Part shown: positions 36,807-45,192 of the stretch, one piece after another | Numbering within the stretch: position 1 is the stretch's first letter | Layout of the letters: each line of letters begins with the position of its first letter | NCBI GenBank assembly: GCA_029817715.1 | Contig: JARUPY010000292.1 | Location: 2,510,001-2,574,000 of the forward strand | DNA length: 64,000 nt | Source of the DNA: Melastoma dodecandrum | Taxonomy: Eukaryota > Streptophyta > Magnoliopsida > Myrtales > Melastomataceae | Direction of reading: 5' to 3' | Position numbers and translations under genes: made by a program | The notes under the pieces: generated by a model | The model's input: the letters and a program-made list of their open reading frames with translations, nothing else | Database searches by the model: none | Told to the model about the DNA's origin: nothing

Positions 36807-38138
36807 TCAATCCGTCGAGCCGAGCAGGCTGCGCAGCAGGATCGCCTTGAGCCCGAAGCTGCCCTTCGTCGCCACGGTCTCGCCGGCCGCGACGCCGCTC
36901 TGGACCTCGACCCAGTCGGAGCGCTGGATCCCGAGCGTCAGGGCGCGCCGCTCGAACCGGTCCTCGGCCACGCGCACGAAGGCGATCGGCCCCTGCTCGG
37001 TCTGCTGCACCGAGGCCGCCGGGACGGTGACGCCGTCGCGGCCGAGATCCGCCGCGATCGTCACGGAGACGAACATGTTGGCGCGCAGCAGGTCGCCCGG
37101 ATTGTCGAGCTCGATCCGGGCGGGGGCCGTGTTGGTGTTCGGATCCAGGGCCGCGTTCACCGAGCGCACCCGCCCGTCGAGGGGGGCCTGGCCCGGGATC
37201 GGGCCTTCGACGGAGGCGGTGTCGCCGGCCTTCACCCGGCCGAGATCGGGCCCGTAGAGGTTGGCCAGCACGAGGATGCGGGTCGGATCGGCGACCGTGA
37301 AGGCGTCGCGGGTGGTGTCGACGACCTCGCCGAGGGTCACGCCGACGCTGGTCACGACCCCGGCGATCGGGGTCACGACGGCGCTGGTGCCGGGGGCGCC
37401 GCCCTCGGTCGGGGCGAGGCGCTGGTACTGCGCCCGGTACATCTCGGCATTGGCCTGGGCCGATTTCACCGCCGCCTGCGCCTTGGCGAGATCGACCTGC
37501 CGCCGCTCCACCTCGGCCTGGGCGACGCCGCCGAACTTGAGCTGCTCCAGCCCGCGCTTGAGCTGCAGCGCCGCCACCGCCTCGGAGGCCTGCGCCTCGC
37601 CGAGGGAGGCCTGCGCGGCGAGGTAGCCGTTGCGCGCGTCGAGGAGGCCGGCGGCGTCGAGGGTCGCCAGGGTCTCGCCCGCCTGGACCCGGTCGCCGGG
37701 CTGGACCGCGAGGCTCAGCACCCGCCCCTGCGTGCGCGGCTTGAGATGCGTCACCCGCCGCTCGTCGAAGGCGACGGTGCCGGGGACGCGCACAGGCAGC
37801 ACGATCCGGCGCGTCTCGGCCGTCCCGAAGGCGAGGTCGATCCGCGTCTGTCCTGCCGCGTCCAGGGTCACGAAGTCGGGATTGGCCGGGGGCGCGTCCG
37901 GCTTCGCGGCCTCGGTCGGCGCGGCCGGCGGCGGGGCGAGCCCGAGGGCATCGCGGATCGCCGTTTGGTTGGCCCAGCCCGCGCCCGCCAGGATGGCGAG
38001 GCCCGCCAGGAGGAACAGGCCCCAGGGCCTGCGCCGCCGCGACGGCGCCGGAGCGGACGACGTCGGCCGCGTCTCGTCCGTATCGTCCGCATCGGCCGGC
38101 TCCGGAAGGCGGGCGGGCGGCTCGGCGTTCAGCGCCAT
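36807..38138 (-). CDS. czcB: RND efflux periplasmic adaptor (CzcB type)
   Basis: A 443-residue membrane-fusion protein. An acidic/proline-rich cytosolic stretch precedes the anchor WGLFLLAGLAILAGAGWA. The barrel-sandwich lipoyl halves are seen in VLSLAVQPGDRVQAGETLA and VVTPIAGVVTSVGVTLGEVV, around an alpha-hairpin (QASLGEAQASEAVAALQLKR). The C-terminal beta-barrel domain includes VTVPAASVQQTEQGPIAFV. It links the CzcA pump to an outer-membrane channel. The N-terminal region lacks the His-rich metal-binding segment of the classic CzcB. It starts the czcBA operon; regulation may come from the divergent two-component system 450 bp to the right. Confidence 0.9.
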   Translation of the reverse strand: MALNAEPPARLPEPADADDTDETRPTSSAPAPSRRRRPWGLFLLAGLAILAGAGWANQTAIRDALGLAPPPAAPTEAAKPDAPPANPDFVTLDAAGQTRIDLAFGTAETRRIVLPVRVPGTVAFDERRVTHLKPRTQGRVLSLAVQPGDRVQAGETLATLDAAGLLDARNGYLAAQASLGEAQASEAVAALQLKRGLEQLKFGGVAQAEVERRQVDLAKAQAAVKSAQANAEMYRAQYQRLAPTEGGAPGTSAVVTPIAGVVTSVGVTLGEVVDTTRDAFTVADPTRILVLANLYGPDLGRVKAGDTASVEGPIPGQAPLDGRVRSVNAALDPNTNTAPARIELDNPGDLLRANMFVSVTIAADLGRDGVTVPAASVQQTEQGPIAFVRVAEDRFERRALTLGIQRSDWVEVQSGVAAGETVATKGSFGLKAILLRSLLGSTD

Positions 38139-38202
38139 GGGGAGGCAGGCCGCCGGCCCGGCAGCCCGACGCCGGATGCCGGAGCGAGGGGGAGCGAACG
38201 CC

Positions 38203-38400
38203 TCATGCGTCGAACCCCGGGCGCAGCACCTCGTCGCTGACGAAGCGGCCGGTCTCGACCTCGCGGACCACCACCTCGTAGCCTTCGCTGCGGAATTCCT
38301 TCAGCCGATCCACCGAGACATAGCTTTGCGTCTCCACGTCGTAGAGGCGGGTCCGGGCGTAACGGTTAATCAGGCGGCGGGGTCGCCGCTTCCGAGGCAT
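38203..38400 (-). CDS. Stand-alone PHA-synthesis-regulator-type DNA-binding domain
   Basis: A 65-residue protein that consists only of the PhaR/PhbF N-terminal DNA-binding domain: RLINRYARTRLYDVETQSYV is close to the family core IKKYANRRLYDTxTSxYV, followed by SVDRLKEFRSEGYEVVVREV and TGRFVSDEVL. Full PhaR proteins are about 180-200 residues and repress phasin and PHA genes; the C-terminal PHB-binding part is missing here. The ORF is intact with a start ATG at 38400, so it is a natural short form or a relic. It lies just downstream of nothing co-directional except czcBA, which it precedes by 64 bp and may share transcription with. Confidence 0.8.
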   Translation of the reverse strand: MPRKRRPRRLINRYARTRLYDVETQSYVSVDRLKEFRSEGYEVVVREVETGRFVSDEVLRPGFDA

Positions 38401-38648
38401 GCGCGCTGCTCCGTCAGCGGCACGAGACAGGTCGGAACGCGGCGGCGCCGCGCGGCTGGATCGGCATCGAGGATCCCGGTGGAGGTGCAGGCCGCCCGAA
38501 CGCGGGGGTCGGAACGCGCTAGAGTCATTCTAATAAGTTGGGCAAAGCCGATGCCGCGCCACTAAATTCGGGTTCACACTCGTGCCCGACCGGAGACCGG
38601 CGCGGCGACATGCGACACATTGGGCGCGGACCGGACGATGGGGTGGGC

Positions 38649-39326
38649 GTGGCGAGGCTGCTGCTGATCGAGGACGACGCGGAGACGGCGGGGCTCGTGC
38701 TCGACGATCTGCGCGGGCGCGGCCATACGGTCGGCTGGGCGGCGACAGGGCCGGAGGGTGCGCGGTCGGCCCGAGAGGGCGGGTGGGACGCGATCATCCT
38801 CGACCGGATGCTGCCCGGCCAGGACGGGCTTGCCGTTCTGCAGGATCTCCGCCGGGACGGGGACCGGACCCCCGCCCTGGTGCTGAGCGCGCTGGGCGAC
38901 GTGGACGAGCGGATCCGCGGCCTTCGGGCGGGCGGGGACGATTATCTCGCAAAACCCTTCGCGCTCGGGGAACTCGCCGCCCGGATCGAGGCCCTGCTCC
39001 GGCGCCCGGTGGACAGCCGCGAGACCCTGCTGCGGGTCGGAAGCCTGGAGATCGACCTGATCGCCGGGACCGGCCGGCGCGGCGCGCGGGACCTCGACCT
39101 GCTGCCGCGCGAGTTGAAGCTGCTGGCCTACCTGATGCGCGCGCCCGGCCAGATCGTCACCCGGGCGATGCTGTTCGAGGAGGTCTGGAACTACCGGTTC
39201 ACCCCGAAGTCGAACCTGATCGACGTCCATCTCGGGCGCCTGCGCCGGAAGCTCGACGCCTGCGGCGGGTCGCCCCTGATCCAGAACGTGCGCGGCCTCG
39301 GCTTCACCTTCACGCCCGATGACTGA
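38649..39326 (+). CDS. OmpR-family response regulator
   Basis: A 225-residue cytosolic DNA-binding protein. The receiver begins RLLLIEDDAE, the phospho-acceptor is Asp52 (AIILDRMLPG) and the conserved lysine is in YLAKPF. A winged-helix domain follows (LPRELKLLAYLMRAPGQIV, then VDVHLGRLRRKL-like IDVHLGRLRRKLDA). GTG 38649 fits the normal family N-terminus and has GGGTGGGC before it; an ATG at 38610 is the alternative. It overlaps the kinase gene by eight bases. Divergent orientation to czcBA suggests metal-responsive control, by analogy with CzcRS/CusRS. Confidence 0.9.
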   Translation: MARLLLIEDDAETAGLVLDDLRGRGHTVGWAATGPEGARSAREGGWDAIILDRMLPGQDGLAVLQDLRRDGDRTPALVLSALGDVDERIRGLRAGGDDYLAKPFALGELAARIEALLRRPVDSRETLLRVGSLEIDLIAGTGRRGARDLDLLPRELKLLAYLMRAPGQIVTRAMLFEEVWNYRFTPKSNLIDVHLGRLRRKLDACGGSPLIQNVRGLGFTFTPDD

Positions 39327-40683
39327 TCTCCTGCGCTCCACCACCCTGCGCTGGGCGCTCGGGATCGCCCTGTGGTCGGTGCTGCTCGCGCTGACGATGT
39401 TCGCCTTCATCTACTGGCAGACGGCCGCCTACCTGCGCGAGGAACTCGCCGAGACGCTGCGGCTCGAAGTCCGCGCCGCCGCCGCCGACCCGGCGTCCGC
39501 GGCTTTGCGGATCGACACCTGGACCGCCATGGACCTGCACGCCACCCATTACGGCGGCTTGTTCGGGCCCGACGGCGCGCGCCGGGCCGGCAACCTCGAC
39601 GCGATGCCCGACCGGCTCGCCCGCGACGGGGACGCTTACCGCGTGAGCGCCACGGTGCAGGTCGCGGAGCACCGTCTCGACGACGAGATCTGGGCGGCCG
39701 CCCTGCCGCTGCCCGACGGCAGCACCGTGGTGATCGCCCACGATTCCGACGAGATCGACCGGGTACGGGGGACGACCCTGCGGGCGCTCGGCCTCGGCCT
39801 CGTGCCGACCTTGGCCCTGTCGGGGCTCGGCGGCCTGCTGCTGACCAGCCGGGCGCGCCGGCGCCTCGCCGCCACCGAGGCCGCCATGGTCGAGGTGATG
39901 CGCGGCGACCTGCGCCGGCGCCTGCCGGTCGGCAACCGGGGCGACGAGTTCGATCGCCTCGCCGCGAACGTGAACCGGATGCTCGACGAGATCGAGCACC
40001 TGATGGGCGAGGTCCGCAGCGTCGGCGACGCGGTCGCCCACGACCTGCGCACGCCGCTCACCCGCCTGCGCGCCCGGCTGGAACGGAGCCGGACGCAGGC
40101 CCGGACGGTCACGGAGTTCCACGAGGCGATCGACCAGGGGCTCGCCTGGATCGACCAGACGCTCGCCATGGTCACCGCGGTGCTGCGGCTCGGTGCGATG
40201 GAAGAGGGCCGCCGGACCGCCTTCGCGCCGATCGATCTCGGCGAGGTGGCCGCGGCGGCGGTGGATCTCTTCGAGCCCGAGGCCGAGGAGAAGGCGGTGC
40301 GCCTCACCCTCGCGGTCGCGGCCGGCCTCCCCGCCATCCAGGGCGACCGCGACCTCTGCTTCGAGGCCCTGTCGAATCTCCTCGACAACGCGCTGAAGTT
40401 CACGCCGCAGGGGGGCGCGGTGAGCGTGCGCCTCGCCCGCCTGGGCGGCACGGTCAGCCTCACCGTCGAGGATACGGGCCCGGGCCTGCCCGCGACGGAG
40501 CGCGGCAAGATCTTCCAGCGCTTCTACCGCTCGGAAATCGCCCGCCAAACCCCCGGCAACGGCCTCGGGCTGAGCCTCGTGGCGGCGATCGCCAAGCTGC
40601 ACGATGCGACCGTGAGCGTCGGCGCGGCTCCGACCGGCGGCTGCCGGTTCACGGTGGCCTTCCCCAGCGCGGCACTCGGCTGA
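39319..40683 (+). CDS. Sensor histidine kinase
   Basis: A 454-residue inner-membrane sensor. TM1 is about residues 12-33 (ALGIALWSVLLALTMFAFIY) and TM2 about 155-175, bracketing a periplasmic sensor domain of some 120 residues. A HAMP region follows, then the dimerisation block VAHDLRTPLTRLRA with phospho-acceptor His241. The ATPase domain has NLLDNALKFTP, VEDTGPGLP and GNGLGLSLV. The architecture is that of EnvZ/CusS-like kinases; no His- or Met-rich metal site stands out in the sensor domain. It is translationally coupled to the response regulator. Its 3' end is 21 bp from the convergent bhcR. Confidence 0.93.
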   Translation: MTDLLRSTTLRWALGIALWSVLLALTMFAFIYWQTAAYLREELAETLRLEVRAAAADPASAALRIDTWTAMDLHATHYGGLFGPDGARRAGNLDAMPDRLARDGDAYRVSATVQVAEHRLDDEIWAAALPLPDGSTVVIAHDSDEIDRVRGTTLRALGLGLVPTLALSGLGGLLLTSRARRRLAATEAAMVEVMRGDLRRRLPVGNRGDEFDRLAANVNRMLDEIEHLMGEVRSVGDAVAHDLRTPLTRLRARLERSRTQARTVTEFHEAIDQGLAWIDQTLAMVTAVLRLGAMEEGRRTAFAPIDLGEVAAAAVDLFEPEAEEKAVRLTLAVAAGLPAIQGDRDLCFEALSNLLDNALKFTPQGGAVSVRLARLGGTVSLTVEDTGPGLPATERGKIFQRFYRSEIARQTPGNGLGLSLVAAIAKLHDATVSVGAAPTGGCRFTVAFPSAALG

Positions 40684-40704
40684 CGGACGCCGCCCACGCG
40701 CTCC

Positions 40705-41550
40705 TCACCCTGTGGAAGGCGAAGATCCGCCCGGCGCCTCGGCGGGTGCGCCGAGGGCGCGTGATACGGCCGCCGCCCCCCTTCGCACGCGCTCGCCGAT
40801 CGCGTGCAGCTTCGCGTCGGACAGCCGGTGCGTCGGCCCCGACACGGAGATCCCCGCGATGGCCTCCCCGTGGAAGTTAAGGATCGGGGCGGCGACGCAG
40901 CGCATCCCCCTGGTGCGCTCCTCGTCGTCGATGGCGTAGCCCCGGCGACGGGTCGCCTCCACGTCGTCGCGCAGCTGGTCCAGCGATCCGATGGTCTTGT
41001 CGGTGAAGCGCGCGAAGGTCTTGCCCCGGAACAGGCGCTCGGTCCGGGCCGGCGCGTAGGTGCTCAGCAGCGCCTTGCCGATTCCCGACGCATGCAGCGG
41101 CGAGAGAGAGCCCGGCGGGAAGAACGCGCGGATCGTTTCGTGCGTCTCGACCTGGCTGACGAACAGCACGTTGCCGTCCTTCTCGACGCCGAGATTGGAG
41201 GTCTCGCCCGTCTCCTGCATCAGCGTCCACATCATCGACCGGCTGCGCTCGACGACGTTGTGGCGGCGCAGGAAGGCCGAGCCGAGCCGGTAGGCATCCG
41301 CACCGACGTGCCACTCCTGCTTGTCCGCGCTGATCTCGACGAGGCCCCGCCGCTCCAGCGTGGCCAGGACCCGGTGCATCGTCGCCACCGATTGCCCGAG
41401 CCTCCCGGCGAGTTCCGAGAGCGTCAGCCCGTCGCCGTCCGCCAGCACGTCGAGCACGTCGAGGGCGCGGTCGAGCGCCTGGATCGTCGCCGTGGGCTTG
41501 GCGCCGCCGAACCCCTTCGGCCGACCGCGCCGCCGGTTTCCCGAATCCAT
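40705..41550 (-). CDS. bhcR: IclR-family regulator of the beta-hydroxyaspartate cycle
   Basis: A 281-residue IclR-type protein. The winged helix-turn-helix lies near residues 22-85 (ALDRALDVLDVLADGDGLTL, SELAGRLGQSVATMHRVLATL). The effector domain shows SPLHASGIGKALLSTYAPAR and GMRCVAAPILNFHGEAIAGI. In Paracoccus denitrificans the divergent regulator of bhcABCD is BhcR, an IclR protein that responds to glyoxylate; the same position and family are seen here. The ATG at 41550 has GGTGGGGAC before it. AT-rich dyads close to the IclR consensus lie between it and bhcA. Confidence 0.87.
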   Translation of the reverse strand: MDSGNRRRGRPKGFGGAKPTATIQALDRALDVLDVLADGDGLTLSELAGRLGQSVATMHRVLATLERRGLVEISADKQEWHVGADAYRLGSAFLRRHNVVERSRSMMWTLMQETGETSNLGVEKDGNVLFVSQVETHETIRAFFPPGSLSPLHASGIGKALLSTYAPARTERLFRGKTFARFTDKTIGSLDQLRDDVEATRRRGYAIDDEERTRGMRCVAAPILNFHGEAIAGISVSGPTHRLSDAKLHAIGERVRRGAAAVSRALGAPAEAPGGSSPSTG

Positions 41551-41591
41551 GGCGTCCCCACCTCTGCCGGCCATTTGCCACACGTAGGATG

Positions 41592-41676
41592 GAAAAATTT
41601 TTCGTTCAACGGAAAAAGGTAACCCGCTGCCGCCGCGCGCGTTTTTCCGTCCGTGGCGAATATGAAAAAGTTTTTC
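41592..41676. promoter_or_regulatory. AT-rich dyad cluster in the bhcR-bhcA space, probable BhcR operators
   Basis: Three related dyads lie in an otherwise GC-rich genome. GAAAAATTTTTC is at 41592-41603. ACGGAAAAA at 41609-41617 is an inverted repeat of TTTTTCCGT at 41642-41650. GAAAAAGTTTTTC is at 41664-41676. The half-sites GGAAA/TTTCC resemble the E. coli IclR consensus TGGAAATNATTTCCA. The position between the divergent regulator and the operon fits autoregulation plus control of bhcABCD. Confidence 0.65.
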
Positions 41677-41738
41677 AAAAAAATATCAAACTCGTCCCCG
41701 CGATGCTATCGTTCGCGTATTGGAGGAGAGCGCCGCTG

Positions 41739-42929
41739 ATGTTCGCACAGAATCCCGTCTTCATTCCCGGCCCGACCAATATGCCGGAAGTGCTTCGCCG
41801 CGCGGCCGACATGCCGACGCTCGATCACCGGTCGCCGCTTTTCGCGCAGATCCTTCATCCGGCGCTTGCCGGCGTGAAGACGGTGCTGAAGAGCGAGGAC
41901 GCCGAGGTGTTCATCTTCCCGTCGACGGCGACGGGCGGGTGGGAGACGGCGCTCTCCAACACGCTCAGCGCCGGCGACACGGTGCTGGCCGCGCGCCACG
42001 GCATGTTCAGCCACCGCTGGATCGACATGACCCGCCGACACGGCCTCGACGTCCGGATGATCGAGGCCCCGTGGGGGGAGGGCGTTCCGGCGGACCGCTT
42101 CGCCGAGGCCCTCGCGGCCGACACGGCGCACCGCATCCGGGCCGTCCTCGTCACCCACAACGAGACCGCGACCGGCGTCCGCTCGGACGTCGCCGCCGTG
42201 CGCCGCGCCCTCGATGCCAGCAACCACCCGGCCCTGCTGCTGGTCGACGGCGTCAGCTCGATCGCCTCCATGGATTTCCGCATGGACGCGTGGGGCGTCG
42301 ATGTCGCCGTCAGTTGCTCGCAGAAGGGCCTGATGCTGCCGGCGGGCCTCGCCATCGTGGCCTTCTCGCCGAAGGCCATGGCCGCCACCGCGACGGCCAC
42401 GCTGCCGCGGACCTATTTCGACATCCGCGACATGGCGAAGGGCTACCCCAACGGCGCCTATCCGTACACGCCGGCGGTCGGCCTCCTGAACGGCCTGAAG
42501 CTGTCGACGGAACTGCTCCTGGCCGAGGGCCTTGAGAACGTCTTCGCCCGCCACCGCCGCATCGCGGACGGCATCCGCGCGGCGGTCGCCGCCTGGGGGA
42601 TGCCCCTCTGCGCCGCCCACCCGGATCTCTATTCCGACACGGTGAGCGCCATCCGCACGCCGGAGGGCTCCGATGCCACGCGGATCGTCACCCACGCGGC
42701 GCGCCACTACGACGTCGCCTTCGGGGTGGGACTCGGCGAGGTCGCCGGAAAAGTCTTCCGCATTGGCCATCTCGGCAGTCTCACGGACGTGATGGCGCTG
42801 TCGGGAATCGCCGCCGCCGAGATGGCGATGGCCGATCTGGGCCTGCGCATCACGCTGGGCTCCGGGGTCGCGGCGGCGCAGGCGGTCTACCGCGGCGCCG
42901 CGGCCGCCAGCCTGCGCGCGGCCGCCTGA
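41739..42929 (+). CDS. bhcA: Aspartate--glyoxylate aminotransferase (beta-hydroxyaspartate cycle)
   Basis: A 396-residue PLP enzyme of the class-V serine-glyoxylate aminotransferase type. It moves the amino group of aspartate to glyoxylate, giving glycine and oxaloacetate. The substrate block is VFIPGPTNMPEVLRRA, the phosphate-binding loop STATGGWETAL, the Asp clamp LLLVDGVSSIASMDF and the Schiff-base Lys196 in SCSQKGLMLP. Related serine-cycle SgaA enzymes have the same fold, so sequence alone cannot exclude serine as donor. The gene order with bhcB, bhcC, bhcD and a divergent IclR gene makes BhcA the better call. ATG 41739 follows GGAGGAG. bhcB begins 11 bp after. Confidence 0.88.
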   Translation: MFAQNPVFIPGPTNMPEVLRRAADMPTLDHRSPLFAQILHPALAGVKTVLKSEDAEVFIFPSTATGGWETALSNTLSAGDTVLAARHGMFSHRWIDMTRRHGLDVRMIEAPWGEGVPADRFAEALAADTAHRIRAVLVTHNETATGVRSDVAAVRRALDASNHPALLLVDGVSSIASMDFRMDAWGVDVAVSCSQKGLMLPAGLAIVAFSPKAMAATATATLPRTYFDIRDMAKGYPNGAYPYTPAVGLLNGLKLSTELLLAEGLENVFARHRRIADGIRAAVAAWGMPLCAAHPDLYSDTVSAIRTPEGSDATRIVTHAARHYDVAFGVGLGEVAGKVFRIGHLGSLTDVMALSGIAAAEMAMADLGLRITLGSGVAAAQAVYRGAAAASLRAAA

Positions 42930-42940
42930 GGGGGAGCGCC

Positions 42941-43912
42941 ATGGACAGCGCCATCGACAGCGCCATGATCACGCCCACCCTCGACGATGTGCTCGCCGCG
43001 CACGAGCGCATCCGGCCGTACATCCACGAAACGCCGGTCCTGACCTCGCGGATCATCGACGAAGCGGCCGGCGCGCAGCTGTTCTTCAAGTGCGAGAACC
43101 TGCAGAAGGCAGGCGCCTTCAAGGCGCGGGGCGCCTCGAACGCGGTCTTCAGCCTCACCGACGCGCAGGCTGCCCGGGGTGTGGCGACCCACTCGTCGGG
43201 CAACCACGGCACCTGCCTGTCCTACGCCGCGAGCCGGCGCGGCATCCCGTGCACGGTGGTGATGCCCCGCACCGCACCGCAGGCGAAGAAGGACGCCGTG
43301 CGCGGCTATGGCGGGCGCGTGGTGGAATGCGAGCCCTCCACCTCGTCCCGCGAGGCGGTGTTCGCGGAGGTCGTCGCGGAGACCGGCGCGGAGTTCGTGC
43401 ATCCCTACAACGATCCCCGGGTCATCGCCGGGCAGGCGACCTGCGCGCGCGAGCTGATCGCGCAGGTCCCGGATCTCGACGCGGTGATCGCCCCGATCGG
43501 CGGCGGCGGCATGGTGTCGGGCACCTGCCTGACGCTGGCCGGGCTCGCCCCGCACATCGCGGTCTACGCGGCGGAGCCGGAGCAGGCGGACGACGCCCAT
43601 CGCAGCCTGAAGGCGGGCCATATCATCGCCGACGATGCCCCCGTGACGGTGGCGGACGGGTTGAAGGTGCCGCTCAAGGATCTCACGTGGCACTTCGTGC
43701 GCAACCACGTCGAGGATATCCTGACGGTCTCCGAGGCCGAGATCGTCGCGGCGATGCAGCTGATCTGGAAGCGGCTGAAGATCGTCATGGAGCCGTCCAG
43801 CGCGGTCGCCCTGGCGGCGGTGCTGAAGAACCGCCCCGTCTTCGCGGACAAGCGGGTCGGCGTGATCATCACGGGCGGGAACGTCGATCTCGACGCGCTG
43901 CCCTGGCAATAA
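42941..43912 (+). CDS. bhcB: beta-Hydroxyaspartate dehydratase
   Basis: A 323-residue fold-type II PLP enzyme of the threonine/serine dehydratase group. In the cycle it converts erythro-beta-hydroxyaspartate to iminosuccinate. The PLP lysine is Lys61 in KAGAFKARGA, the phosphate-binding loop is IGGGGMVSGT, and SSGNHGTCLSYAA is the Asn loop. The length equals catabolic threonine dehydratase without regulatory domain, so a housekeeping threonine or serine dehydratase is an alternative from sequence alone. The operon context decides. It has GGGGGAG before ATG 42941. Confidence 0.87.
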   Translation: MDSAIDSAMITPTLDDVLAAHERIRPYIHETPVLTSRIIDEAAGAQLFFKCENLQKAGAFKARGASNAVFSLTDAQAARGVATHSSGNHGTCLSYAASRRGIPCTVVMPRTAPQAKKDAVRGYGGRVVECEPSTSSREAVFAEVVAETGAEFVHPYNDPRVIAGQATCARELIAQVPDLDAVIAPIGGGGMVSGTCLTLAGLAPHIAVYAAEPEQADDAHRSLKAGHIIADDAPVTVADGLKVPLKDLTWHFVRNHVEDILTVSEAEIVAAMQLIWKRLKIVMEPSSAVALAAVLKNRPVFADKRVGVIITGGNVDLDALPWQ

Positions 43913-43925
43913 TGGGAGGCTCACG

Positions 43926-45104
43926 ATGCACATGAACGCCCGGCACATGAACGCCCAGACGGCCGATCTCGAAGTCGGCTACGACGTGCCCGCGCTGCCC
44001 GGCATGCGCGAGGACGAGATCCAGACCCCGTGCCTGATCCTCGATCTCGACGCGCTCGAATCCAACATCCGCAAGATGGGCGACTACGCCAAGGCGCACG
44101 GGATGCGCCACCGCGCCCACGGCAAGATGCACAAATCCGTCGACATCCTGAAGCTCCAGCAGAGCCTCGGCGGCGCCTGCGGCGTCTGCTGCCAGAAGGT
44201 CTCGGAGGCGGAAGTCTTCGCCCGCGCCGGCATCACCGACATTCTCGTGACGAACCAGGTGCGCGACCCGGCCAAGATCGATCGGCTGGCCCGTCTGTCG
44301 CGCTATGGCGCCCGCATCATCGTCTGCGTCGACGACGTGGCGAACGTCGCCGACCTCTCGGCGGCGGCGCAGCGGCACGGCACGCAGCTCGACTGCTTCG
44401 TCGAGATCGATTGCGGCGCCGGTCGCTGCGGCGTGAAGACCGCGCCCGACGTGGTGGCGATCGCCAAGGCCGTCGCGGCCGCGCCCAACCTGCGCTTCGC
44501 GGGGCTCCAGGCCTACCAGGGCGCCATGCAGCACATCGACGGCTTTGAGGAGCGGCGGGCCAAGCTCGACGCGGCCATCGCCCAGGTTCGCGAGGCCGTC
44601 GAGGCGCTGAACCGGGAGGGGCTCGAGCCGGAACTCGTCAGCGGCGGCGGCACCGGCAGCTACTATTTCGAGGCCGGATCCGGCGTCTACAACGAGCTGC
44701 AGTGCGGCAGCTACGCGTTCATGGACGCCGATTACGGGCGCATCCGCGATCGGGACGGCAACCGCATCGACGCGGGCGAGTGGAAGAACGCCCTGTTCAT
44801 CCTCACCAGCGTGATGAGCCACGCCAAGGCCGACAAGGCGATCTGCGACGCCGGCCTCAAGGTGCAGTCCGTCGATTCCGGCCTGCCCTTCGTGTTCGGC
44901 CGCGACGACGTCAAGTACATCAAGTGCTCGGACGAGCACGGGGTGATCGAGGATCCCGAGGGCAAGCTGAAGGTCAACGACCGGCTGCGTCTCGTCCCCG
45001 GCCATTGCGATCCGACCTGCAACGTCCACGACTGGTATGTCGGCGTGCGCAACGGTCGGGTCGAGACGCTCTGGCCGGTCTCGGCCCGCGGCAAGGCCTA
45101 CTGA
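43926..45104 (+). CDS. bhcC: beta-Hydroxyaspartate aldolase
   Basis: A 392-residue fold-type III PLP enzyme of the D-threonine aldolase/DSD1 group. In the cycle it joins glycine and glyoxylate to form erythro-beta-hydroxyaspartate. The PLP lysine is Lys67 in AHGKMHKSVDI. The metal-binding His-x-Cys is seen in PGHCDPTCNVHDW near the C-terminus, as in D-serine dehydratase and D-threonine aldolase. It is preceded by GGGAGG and starts at ATG 43926, 13 bp after bhcB; a second ATG eight codons on is possible. Without context D-threonine aldolase would be the default name. Confidence 0.87.
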   Translation: MHMNARHMNAQTADLEVGYDVPALPGMREDEIQTPCLILDLDALESNIRKMGDYAKAHGMRHRAHGKMHKSVDILKLQQSLGGACGVCCQKVSEAEVFARAGITDILVTNQVRDPAKIDRLARLSRYGARIIVCVDDVANVADLSAAAQRHGTQLDCFVEIDCGAGRCGVKTAPDVVAIAKAVAAAPNLRFAGLQAYQGAMQHIDGFEERRAKLDAAIAQVREAVEALNREGLEPELVSGGGTGSYYFEAGSGVYNELQCGSYAFMDADYGRIRDRDGNRIDAGEWKNALFILTSVMSHAKADKAICDAGLKVQSVDSGLPFVFGRDDVKYIKCSDEHGVIEDPEGKLKVNDRLRLVPGHCDPTCNVHDWYVGVRNGRVETLWPVSARGKAY

Positions 45105-45192
45105 CCCACCCTGCACACCGTCCGTCATCGCGAGCGCCGCGAAGCGACGACGGAGCCGACACGCCGGCTCACGAACCGAGGAGGCATCCGCG

